Below, one piece after another: positions 1 through 5,735 of a stretch of DNA of 7,015 bases. This stretch comes from Ilumatobacteraceae bacterium (GTDB lineage Bacteria; Actinomycetota; Acidimicrobiia; Acidimicrobiales; Ilumatobacteraceae): contig JALOLG010000073.1 in NCBI GenBank assembly GCA_025456105.1, positions 1-7,015 on the forward strand. Direction: 5' to 3'. The notes beneath the pieces are model-generated. The model was not told where the DNA came from, ran no database searches, and was given only the letters and a program-made list of their open reading frames with translations. Both the position numbers and the translations under genes were made by a program. Position 1 is the first letter of the stretch. Every line of letters starts with the position of its first letter.

Positions 1-36
1 GCTGCAGCTGCCATCACATGTGACGGCAGCTGCAGC
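1..36. repeat. 36-bp near-perfect palindrome upstream of the acyl-CoA ligase
   Basis: Arms 1-12 and 25-36 are exact reverse complements (GCTGCAGCTGCC and GGCAGCTGCAGC), and the core TCACATGTGA at 14-23 is itself palindromic. Only the pair 13/24 (A against C) fails, so 17 of 18 pairs match. As RNA it would make a strong hairpin with a CATG loop. No T-run follows on the + strand. It could be the terminator of a gene lying before the window, or a dimeric-repressor operator (TetR- or GntR-like) for the ligase, whose start is 68 nt downstream. The element may extend past the window edge. The structure is directly visible; its function is inferred. Confidence 0.75.
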
Positions 37-91
37 CCAGACGTCCGAAACGGCGCGGGTAGGTCCGGACAACGGGCCGTCGCGTGTGCGG

Positions 92-97
92 CAGACT
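92..97 (+). promoter_or_regulatory. candidate -10 element for a leaderless ligase mRNA
   Basis: The hexamer CAGACT has its A at -11 and T at -7 relative to the A of the ATG at 104. That is the actinobacterial -10 pattern (NANNNT) expected if transcription begins at the start codon. No convincing -35 is visible, and no purine-rich Shine-Dalgarno sequence precedes the ATG. The evidence is weak on its own and is supported mainly by the same geometry at other genes in the window. Confidence 0.35.
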
Positions 98-103
98 GTG
101 CGC

Positions 104-1924
104 ATGGCCACCGCACAGGAGCTCCTCGACCGGATCGCCGGGCAGAACGTGCCCAAGCGATTCCTCCGCACCGTCGCCAACCACCCCGACGCGACGGTCG
201 TGAAGTGGAAGGCCTCGGACGGCACCTGGGCGTCGTGGACGCTCACCGACCTGCTCGAGCACACGGCGCTCCTCACGAGCGGACTGCGCAACCTGGGCGT
301 CGAGCCGGGCGATCGGATCGTGCTCATGCTCCGCAACCGGGCCGAGTTCCACGCGCTCGACCTCGCCGCGATGTTCTGCGGCGCCACGCCGATCTCGATC
401 TACAACTCCTCGGCGCCCGACCAGGTGTCGTACCTCGTGAACCACTCCAAGGCCAAGGTCGCGATCGTGGAGGACGTCGGGTTCTACGAGCGCTTCGCCA
501 AGGTGCGCGACGAGCTCACCACGCTCCAGCACATCGTCATCCTCGATGATCCCGACGGCCTCACGGGCGACGCCACCGTGCCGTACGCGCAGCTGCTCGA
601 GGGTGAGCCGGCCGACCTCACCGTGGCGGCCGAGGCCTCGCGACCCGACGACCTCGCCACCGTCATCTACACCTCGGGCACCACCGGGCCGCCCAAGGGC
701 GTGATGCTCACCCACCAGAACGTGTGCTGGACGCTCGAGTCGATCGGCGAGTCGATGCGGGCTCAGACCGATCTCGACTCGCTGGTGGGCAAGCGGTACG
801 TGTCGTACCTGCCGATGGCGCACATCTTCGAGCGCCTCCTCGGCCACTACTACCTCACCGAGTTCGCCACCGAGGTGGTGTGCTGCCCCGACACCGGCCA
901 GCTCGCCTCGTACACGTCGGAGGTGCACCCCAACGTGTTCATCGGCGTGCCGCGCGTGTGGGAGAAGATGTACAACGGCGTGAACGCCGCGCTGGCGGCC
1001 GACCCGGAGCGCAAGCAGAAGTTCGACGAGGCGGTGGCGGCCGCCATCCCGATCGCCGAGAAGATGGCGGCGGGCACGGCCACGCAGGAGGAGATCGACA
1101 CCTGGAGCTTCCTCGACGCCGTGGCGTTCAGCCTCGTCAAGCCGCTCATCGGGCTCGACCAGGCCGAGATCTGCATCAGCGGCGCAGCGCCGCTCAGCGG
1201 CGACATCCTCCAGTGGTTCCGCGCGATCGGCGTGCCGCTGAGCGAGGGCTACGGCATGTCGGAGACCACGGCCGTGCTCACCTGGTCGCATCGCGCCAAG
1301 CCCGGCTACGTGGGTCAGCCCCAGCCCGGCATCGAGCTGCGGATCGCCGAGGACGGCGAGGTGCTCGCCCGCGGCGCCAACATGTTCCCGGGCTACCTCG
1401 ACGAGCCCGGAAAGACGGCCGAGACCATCGACGAGGAGGGCTGGGTCCACACCGGCGACATCGGCGAGATCGACGACGAGGGCTACCTGCGCATCGTCGA
1501 CCGCAAGAAGGAGCTGATCATCACGGCCGGCGGCAAGAACGTGTCGCCCGCCAACCTCGAGGCCGCGCTGAAGGGCATCCCGCTGGTGGGCCAGGCGTGC
1601 GCGGTGGGCGACGGCAAGCCGTTCGTCGCTGCGCTCGTGGTGCTCGACCCCGACACCGCGGCCACGTGGGCGGCGGCGCACGGACTCACGGGCGAGGCGG
1701 CCACGCCGGCGGCGCTCGCCGAGCACCCCGACGTGATCGCCGAGATCGAGGCGGGCGTGGCCGAGGTGATGTCGGAGTTCAACAACGCCGAGGCCGTGAA
1801 GAAGGTGAAGGTGCTCGGCGACGAGTGGCTCGCAGACAGCGACCTGCTCACGCCGACGTCGAAGCTGAAGCGCCGCGGCATCCACGCCCGCTTCGCCGAC
1901 GAGATCGCCGCCCTCTACGCCTGA
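104..1924 (+). CDS. long-chain fatty acid--CoA ligase (AMP-binding, FadD15-like)
   Basis: The product is an ANL-superfamily acyl-CoA synthetase of 606 residues. The family activates a carboxylic acid with ATP to an acyl-AMP and transfers it to CoA, in the cytoplasm or at the inner membrane face. Numbered from the ATG at 104, the phosphate-binding loop YTSGTTGPPKG lies at about 189-199, the YGMSETT motif at 383-389, and TGD at 450-452. The hinge region DRKKELIITAGGKN begins near 466, and the C-terminal PTSKLKR carries the likely catalytic lysine, K587. The length and the long insert between the P-loop and YGMSETT fit bacterial long-chain (FadD15-type) ligases rather than acetyl-CoA synthetases. 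The frame stays open back to a GTG at 20, but that codon lies inside the palindrome and the extra 28 residues are low-complexity, so ATG 104 is preferred. The chain length of the substrate cannot be read from the sequence. A strong hairpin follows the stop. Confidence 0.93.
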   Translation: MATAQELLDRIAGQNVPKRFLRTVANHPDATVVKWKASDGTWASWTLTDLLEHTALLTSGLRNLGVEPGDRIVLMLRNRAEFHALDLAAMFCGATPISIYNSSAPDQVSYLVNHSKAKVAIVEDVGFYERFAKVRDELTTLQHIVILDDPDGLTGDATVPYAQLLEGEPADLTVAAEASRPDDLATVIYTSGTTGPPKGVMLTHQNVCWTLESIGESMRAQTDLDSLVGKRYVSYLPMAHIFERLLGHYYLTEFATEVVCCPDTGQLASYTSEVHPNVFIGVPRVWEKMYNGVNAALAADPERKQKFDEAVAAAIPIAEKMAAGTATQEEIDTWSFLDAVAFSLVKPLIGLDQAEICISGAAPLSGDILQWFRAIGVPLSEGYGMSETTAVLTWSHRAKPGYVGQPQPGIELRIAEDGEVLARGANMFPGYLDEPGKTAETIDEEGWVHTGDIGEIDDEGYLRIVDRKKELIITAGGKNVSPANLEAALKGIPLVGQACAVGDGKPFVAALVVLDPDTAATWAAAHGLTGEAATPAALAEHPDVIAEIEAGVAEVMSEFNNAEAVKKVKVLGDEWLADSDLLTPTSKLKRRGIHARFADEIAALYA

Positions 1925-1925
1925 G

Positions 1926-1944
1926 GAGCACTGACCCGAGTGCT
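1926..1944 (+). repeat. small hairpin just after the ligase stop
   Basis: AGCACT (1927-1932) and AGTGCT (1939-1944) are inverted around a 6-nt loop, starting 3 nt after the TGA. The same words recur in the larger hairpin at 1952-1996, so the arms can pair in more than one way. It could be part of the terminator or an mRNA-end structure. Confidence 0.5.
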
Positions 1945-1951
1945 GTCGGCT

Positions 1952-1996
1952 GATCGAGTGCTCCCGTACGCCATGGGGCGACGGGAGCACTCGATC
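1952..1996. terminator. probable bidirectional or U-less terminator hairpin
   Basis: Two exact 16-nt arms, GATCGAGTGCTCCCGT (1952-1967) and ACGGGAGCACTCGATC (1981-1996), enclose a further 4-bp stem (CGCC 1969-1972 with GGCG 1977-1980) and an ATGG loop. Only A1968 is unpaired. The stem begins 28 nt after the ligase stop codon. There is no T-tract on either side, which is common for terminators in high-GC actinobacteria. An operator for the downstream SDR promoter is the main alternative. The structure is certain; the terminator role is inferred. Confidence 0.7.
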
Positions 1997-2071
1997 GCCG
2001 GACTCGAAGGTCGCGGGGACACGCGAAATCGTGCCCGCCGTGCGGGTCGTCGTGGTGGATGGTCGGCTGCC

Positions 2072-2077
2072 TATGGT
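2072..2077 (+). promoter_or_regulatory. candidate -10 box of the SDR-hydrolase operon
   Basis: TATGGT fits the actinobacterial TANNNT -10 and ends 8 nt before the ATG at 2086, so the transcript would have a leader of about 0-2 nt. No -35 resembling TTGACA is seen. It lies 75 nt downstream of the terminator-like hairpin, as expected for the promoter of a new transcription unit. Confidence 0.45.
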
Positions 2078-2085
2078 CGTCGGTC

Positions 2086-2823
2086 ATGAGCGAGCTCGCC
2101 GGCAAGGTCGCGATCGTCACCGGATCATCGAGCGGCATCGGGGAGGCGACGGCCCAGCGCCTGTCGGCGCTCGGGGCGGCGGTGGTGGTCAACTCGTCGT
2201 CGTCCGTCGAAGCGGGCCAGGCGGTGGCCGAGTCGCTGCCCGGCGAGTCGCTGTACGTGCAGGCCGACATCAGCGATCAGGCCCAGGGACGAGCGCTGCT
2301 CGACGCCACGGTCGAGCGCTTCGGTCGGCTCGACATCCTCGTGAACAACGCCGGCTGGACCACCGTCGTCCCGCACGGCGACCTCGACGCCCTCACCGAC
2401 GAGATCTTCCGCCGCACGTTCGAGGTGAACGTGTTCGGCACGTGGTGGCTCACGAAGGCGGCCATGCCGCTGCTGCAGCAGAGCGACGACGGCAACGTCG
2501 TGAACGTCACCTCGATCGCCGGCGTGCGTCCCGTCGGGTCGTCGATCGCCTACTCCATGTCGAAGGCCGCCCTCAACCAGATGACGGTGCTGCTCGCGAA
2601 GTCGTTCGGTCCGGTGCGCGTGAACGCCGTCGCGCCCGGCCTGGTGGCCACGCCCTGGACCGCCGACTGGGACGCCATGCACGCGGGCGTCGCGGCGATG
2701 GCGCCACTGCACCGCTCGGCCACGCCCGACGACTGCGCCGAAGCCGTCCTGGCCCTCGTCCGCAACCGCTACACCACCGGTCTCGTGTTCGTCGTCGACG
2801 GCGGCGTCACCCAGGTGATGTGA
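2086..2823 (+). CDS. SDR-family NAD(P)-dependent oxidoreductase (FabG-like)
   Basis: The product is a classical short-chain dehydrogenase/reductase of 245 residues, a single Rossmann domain that usually acts as a soluble tetramer on an alcohol/ketone pair. Visible motifs are the cofactor loop TGSSSGIG (12-19), DI (61-62) for the adenine, NNAG (87-90), N115 in the helix-4 motif, the catalytic S143, Y156 and K160 (YSMSK), and PG (184-185). The catalytic tetrad N-S-Y-K is therefore complete. Strand 2 ends in NSSSS with no acidic residue, which favours NADP(H) over NAD(H). The ATG at 2086 is chosen because SELAGKVAIVTG is the normal family start. An in-frame ATG at 2059 would add nine atypical residues and lies upstream of the likely promoter. 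The substrate is unknown. The hydrolase gene follows after 7 nt and is probably cotranscribed. Confidence 0.92.
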   Translation: MSELAGKVAIVTGSSSGIGEATAQRLSALGAAVVVNSSSSVEAGQAVAESLPGESLYVQADISDQAQGRALLDATVERFGRLDILVNNAGWTTVVPHGDLDALTDEIFRRTFEVNVFGTWWLTKAAMPLLQQSDDGNVVNVTSIAGVRPVGSSIAYSMSKAALNQMTVLLAKSFGPVRVNAVAPGLVATPWTADWDAMHAGVAAMAPLHRSATPDDCAEAVLALVRNRYTTGLVFVVDGGVTQVM

Positions 2824-2830
2824 GCCACAC

Positions 2831-3775
2831 ATGAGCGCCGGCGAACGACTCCCCCACACCCCCGAGCCCATGCGGTGGTGGCGCGGCCGCGACGGTCTGC
2901 GCATCGCCGGCGACGAGTGGGGCGAGCCCGGCCACCCGCTCGTGATCCTCCTCCACGGCGGCGGCCAGACCCGCCACGCGTGGAAGGGCACCGGCGAGCG
3001 CCTCGCCGAGGCGGGCTACCACGTGGTGGCCGTCGACACCCGCGGACACGGCGACACCGATTGGGCGCCCGACGGCGACTACACCCAGCAGGCGATGGTC
3101 GACGACCTCGTGGCGCTCGTCGATCAGCTCGGCGGCGAGCGCCCGGTGCTCGTCGGCGCATCGATGGGCGGCGGCATCGCGCTCACGGCGATCGGCGACG
3201 ACCAGGTCGACGCCACGGCGCTCGTGCTCGTCGACATCGCACCCCGCATCGAGCCCGAGGGCGTGGTGAAGATCCGCGACTTCATGTTCGGCAACCCCGA
3301 CGGCTTCGCATCGCTCGACGAGGTGGCCGACGCGATCGCCGGCTACCAACCGCACCGCGAGCGGCCCACCAACCTCGACGGATTGGCCAAGAACGTCCGG
3401 CTCGCTCCCGACGGTCGCTACCGCTGGCACTGGGACCCGAGGTTCATGAGCGGTCCGCGCGACCTCGACACCCGCCAGGCTCACCAGGAGCGCTGCGCCC
3501 GATCCCTCACGGTGCCCACGCTGCTCGTCCGTGGCGGCCTGTCCGACATCGTGAGCGAGGACGGCGCGCAGGCGTTCCTCGAGATGTGCCCGGCCGCGGA
3601 GTACGTGAACGTCACCGGGGCGAGCCACATGGTGGCCGGCGATCGCAACGACGTGTTCGCCGATGCCGTGATCGAGTTCCTCCTGCGGGTCGTCCCGGTC
3701 GGCGGCGCACCGGCGCACCCCCCGCACGCGCTGCACCCCCACCGCGAAGACGACGGCCTCCTCGACGTCCCCTGA
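2831..3775 (+). CDS. alpha/beta hydrolase
   Basis: The product is a soluble serine hydrolase of the alpha/beta fold, 314 residues long. HGGG (42-45) supplies the oxyanion hole, GASMGG (109-114) is the nucleophile elbow with S111, D239 in the segment GGLSDIV is the likely acid, and H266 in GASHMVAGD is the catalytic histidine, so the triad is complete. A serine nucleophile argues against dehalogenases and epoxide hydrolases, which use aspartate. An esterase, a lactonase or a C-C hydrolase is possible, and related proteins are often annotated as non-heme peroxidase-like. The gene starts 7 nt after the SDR stop. AGGTGA at 2813-2818, inside the SDR end, could act as a ribosome site 12 nt before the ATG, in keeping with translation from a shared mRNA. 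The last 25 or so residues (Pro/His/Asp-rich) lie beyond the normal fold and look unconserved. The substrate cannot be told. Confidence 0.9.
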   Translation: MSAGERLPHTPEPMRWWRGRDGLRIAGDEWGEPGHPLVILLHGGGQTRHAWKGTGERLAEAGYHVVAVDTRGHGDTDWAPDGDYTQQAMVDDLVALVDQLGGERPVLVGASMGGGIALTAIGDDQVDATALVLVDIAPRIEPEGVVKIRDFMFGNPDGFASLDEVADAIAGYQPHRERPTNLDGLAKNVRLAPDGRYRWHWDPRFMSGPRDLDTRQAHQERCARSLTVPTLLVRGGLSDIVSEDGAQAFLEMCPAAEYVNVTGASHMVAGDRNDVFADAVIEFLLRVVPVGGAPAHPPHALHPHREDDGLLDVP

Positions 3776-3793
3776 CGCGCGCTTCCGGGTCAG
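3772..3793. terminator. weak inverted repeat between convergent genes
   Basis: CTGAC (3772-3776) and GTCAG (3789-3793) are inverted around 12 nt and overlap both stop codons of the convergent hydrolase and DAC genes, which are separated by only 14 nt. Five base pairs is weak and there is no T-run. It may help a bidirectional stop of transcription, or it may be chance. Confidence 0.2.
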
Positions 3794-4761
3794 TCGTCGT
3801 CGGGTTCGGAGCGGCCGACGAGCAGGCCGTTGCGCCACACCGTCACGGGGCCGTCCTCGCTGACCACCACCACGACGGCGGTGGGGTCGTCGAACGAGTA
3901 GCGCCGTGCCGACGTGTGGCGGGTGCCCCGGTACGGGTCGACCTCCACCTCGGCCTCGAGGCTGGGCACGATCCGCACCCCGAGGTGGGTGAGCGTGCCG
4001 TCGGCGCTGAACACGGTGGCGCCGTCGATCTGGCCGAGCACCTGCTTGAGCGGCGCGAGATCGCTCGGGCGGTCGAGCCGCAGCGGCGGCGGGGCCGACA
4101 GCCGCTCCTCGAACCGCACCGCGGCCGCCTCGCCCGGACGGAAGACGAGCAGCGCTCCCACCCCGCGTGCGCCGAGATCGTGCACGGCGAACTGCAGGAG
4201 CCGACCGAACGCCGCCGACGTCTCGTCGTCGAGGCCGGACGTGGCTTCGCGCAGCCACGTCGACACGGGTGGCTCGTGGTGCCACGACAACCCGTCCCAG
4301 CGGAGGACGCCGAACGAACCGACGGCTCGCACCACCTTCCAGCGGTCGCGCTGCACGATCACACCGCCGGCGACGTCGGCGAGCACCACGAGATCGCGCT
4401 CGGAACCCGCCGAGCGGTCGAACACGATCAGCCCCTCGACACCCGCCTCCGTGCGGACGGCGAACGACGCGCGACCATCGGCGTACTTGCGGGTGTCGTC
4501 GTCGGCCCGCTCCGACGCCTCGCGGACGGTCACGGTGAGCGTGGTGGGTGCCGCCCACGTGTGGGGTGGCGTGGCGGGCGCGACGAACGACCCGTACGTG
4601 GGCGTGCGCCCCTCGTGCACCGGCGGCCGGAGCGCGTAGTCGAGCTCGTCGAGCACCAGGTCGATCGGGTCGAGCAGGTCGAGGTCGGGGAGCACCTCGT
4701 CGGCGAGCTCGTCGCGCAGCCGGGCGATGCGGCCGGGATGCAGCACGCGGTGCGACTCCAT
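3790..4761 (-). CDS. diadenylate cyclase-like protein with C-terminal DisA_N/DAC domain and unassigned N-terminal region
   Basis: This is a 323-residue protein whose last ~140 residues resemble the DAC (DisA_N) domain that joins two ATP into cyclic di-AMP. A GALLVFRPG strand lies near 202-210, as in the DAC core. DGA at 246-248 matches the catalytic DGA motif, GTRHTSA at 279-285 matches the nucleotide-binding GTRHRAA motif but with Thr283 where the second Arg of RHR is expected, and VVVVVSEDG (296-304) matches the VVSEE strand. Residues 1-180 show no transmembrane helix, unlike CdaA, and nothing follows the DAC domain where DisA has its linker and helix-hairpin-helix. The N-terminal part (for example GGVIVQRDRW near 132-141) may be one of the sensor domains known to precede DAC-like domains; that is a guess. 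The gene starts 9 nt after the kinase stop and lacks a Shine-Dalgarno sequence. It could be an active cyclase, a synthase of another dinucleotide, or an inactive nucleotide sensor. Confidence 0.75.
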   Translation of the reverse strand: MESHRVLHPGRIARLRDELADEVLPDLDLLDPIDLVLDELDYALRPPVHEGRTPTYGSFVAPATPPHTWAAPTTLTVTVREASERADDDTRKYADGRASFAVRTEAGVEGLIVFDRSAGSERDLVVLADVAGGVIVQRDRWKVVRAVGSFGVLRWDGLSWHHEPPVSTWLREATSGLDDETSAAFGRLLQFAVHDLGARGVGALLVFRPGEAAAVRFEERLSAPPPLRLDRPSDLAPLKQVLGQIDGATVFSADGTLTHLGVRIVPSLEAEVEVDPYRGTRHTSARRYSFDDPTAVVVVVSEDGPVTVWRNGLLVGRSEPDDD

Positions 4762-4767
4762 GTCGGG

Positions 4768-4773
4768 AGCCTA
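4768..4773 (-). promoter_or_regulatory. candidate internal -10 element for the DAC gene
   Basis: On the minus strand TAGGCT overlaps the kinase stop codon TAG and puts A at -11 and T at -7 relative to the DAC gene ATG at 4761. This is a full TANNNT match in the leaderless position. The DAC gene may therefore have its own promoter as well as readthrough from the kinase gene. Part of the match is forced by the stop codon. Confidence 0.35.
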
Positions 4774-5628
4774 GGTTCGTTCGGCGAGGGCGCGGAACAG
4801 GCGAGCAGCCGCATCGTGACCCGCTGCGCAGGCCTCGACGGCGTCGGCGCCCCGCATGACCGCGGCGAGGAACCCCGCCGCGAACGCGTCGCCCGCGCCG
4901 GTGGTGTCGGCGGCCGGGCCGTTCGGGGGCACCGGCACCTGCGTGCACCTGCCGTCGGGCGTGACGACCGTGGCCGGATCGGGACCAGCCTTCGCCACGG
5001 TCGTGCTGCCGGGGATCGGGTGCCGCACGAGATCGAGGAGCGCCGCCTCGTCGGCGTTCGCGAACACGTACGTCGGACCGAGGGTGCCGAGCAGGTCGCG
5101 GAAGCGACCGACGCCGTGCTCTTCGATGAGGGTCGTGGCCGACACGTCGATCGCCAGCTGCGCGCCCTGCGACGTGGCGGCGCGCATGGCCTCGATCACG
5201 AGCGGTGCCGCCGCCGTGTCGACCCCGAACCCGTACGCCGGCACGTGGACGATCGCGCTGCCGATGAGCCACGTCGGGTCGATCGGCTCGAGCTCGCCGG
5301 CGGTGGCGCGGTCGGAGAGCATCGTGCGCTCGCCCGTCGGGTCGACGAGCGCGACCACGGTGCCGGTGCGACCACCGCGCTGCACCCGAACGTCGACACC
5401 TGCGGTCTCGAGGGCCGCGACGAGCCGCTCGCCCGTCAGATCAGCCCCCACCCGGCCGACGAACCGAGCGGGCACCAGCGGCGCCGCGGCCGCCGCGGTG
5501 TTGGCGGCGCTGCCGCCGCGGCGGTGCTCGATCCAGGCCACCGAGTCGGTGCCGTAGCGGATGCCGTGGTGGCGCACGACGACGTCCTCCACGAGGTCTC
5601 CGATGGCGGTGAGGCAGCCGTCCAGCAC
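4771..5628 (-). CDS. PfkB-family carbohydrate/nucleoside kinase
   Basis: This is a ribokinase-fold (PfkB) kinase that would transfer a phosphate from ATP to a sugar or nucleoside hydroxyl. From the GTG at 5628 it has 285 residues. Signature 1, GGSAANTA, is at about 38-45 and binds the substrate. NADE at about 191-194 fits the conserved N..E metal motif. Signature 2, DTTGAGDAFAAGF, is at about 241-253 with catalytic Asp247. The fold begins at LTAIGDLVEDVVV, so GTG 5628 is preferred. The frame stays open to another GTG at 5709 (312 residues), but the extra 27 residues (starting MRCSRDRRR) do not look like the family. GTG codons at 5646-5652 are also possible. The substrate is not determinable: ribokinase, adenosine kinase-like and fructokinase-like roles all remain open. 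It is the first gene of a minus-strand pair with the DAC-like gene and is divergent from the CoA transferase. Confidence 0.88.
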   Translation of the reverse strand: MLDGCLTAIGDLVEDVVVRHHGIRYGTDSVAWIEHRRGGSAANTAAAAAPLVPARFVGRVGADLTGERLVAALETAGVDVRVQRGGRTGTVVALVDPTGERTMLSDRATAGELEPIDPTWLIGSAIVHVPAYGFGVDTAAAPLVIEAMRAATSQGAQLAIDVSATTLIEEHGVGRFRDLLGTLGPTYVFANADEAALLDLVRHPIPGSTTVAKAGPDPATVVTPDGRCTQVPVPPNGPAADTTGAGDAFAAGFLAAVMRGADAVEACAAGHDAAARLFRALAERT

Positions 5629-5634
5629 GGCGTC

Positions 5635-5640
5635 ACCATC
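5635..5640 (-). promoter_or_regulatory. candidate -10 element for a leaderless kinase mRNA
   Basis: On the minus strand GATGGT has A at -11 and T at -7 relative to the GTG at 5628, which fits leaderless transcription and supports that start. There is no Shine-Dalgarno sequence and no clear -35. Confidence 0.3.
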
Positions 5641-5723
5641 GCACACCACCACGATCGGGTACCAGGTCGGCTCGTCGACGACCCGTCGGCGGTCACGGCT
5701 GCAGCGCACTCGCGACGATGGGG

Positions 5724-5729
5724 CACGAT
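5724..5729 (+). promoter_or_regulatory. candidate -10 element for a leaderless CoA transferase mRNA
   Basis: CACGAT has A at -11 and T at -7 relative to the GTG at 5736. The match is to the two most conserved -10 positions only, and no -35 is evident. Confidence 0.3.
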
Positions 5730-5735
5730 GGGCGG

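Larger units (their letters stand above)
5629..5735. promoter_or_regulatory. divergent promoter region between kinase and CoA transferase
   Basis: With the preferred starts this leaves 107 nt between two divergent genes. It contains a candidate -10 for each gene. The inverted pair GCGGTCAC (5689-5696) and GTGACCGC (5736-5743) has arm starts 47 bp apart, and the right arm covers the CoA transferase start codon. A tandem ACGATGGG occurs at 5715-5722 and 5725-5732. If the kinase starts at 5709 instead, the gap shrinks to 26 nt and most of these words become coding. Confidence 0.4.

Noticed and set aside
20..103. Upstream GTG start giving the ligase 28 extra residues
   Set aside because: The codon lies within the palindrome, the extension is low in complexity, and the family N-terminus and a -10-like hexamer fit the ATG at 104.
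14..1990. Long open frame on the minus strand, antisense to the ligase gene
   Set aside because: It is a mirror of the GC-rich codon bias: its translation is Arg/His/Val/Leu-rich without family motifs, while the + strand frame carries all the acyl-CoA ligase motifs.
2807..5272. 821-codon minus-strand open frame
   Set aside because: It overlaps the DAC and kinase genes out of frame and the hydrolase antisense, and it shows no recognisable domain.
5470..5535. Dense GCC/GCG repeats resembling a palindromic element
   Set aside because: They encode the alanine run after the GGSAANTA motif of the kinase and are explained by GC-rich alanine codons.
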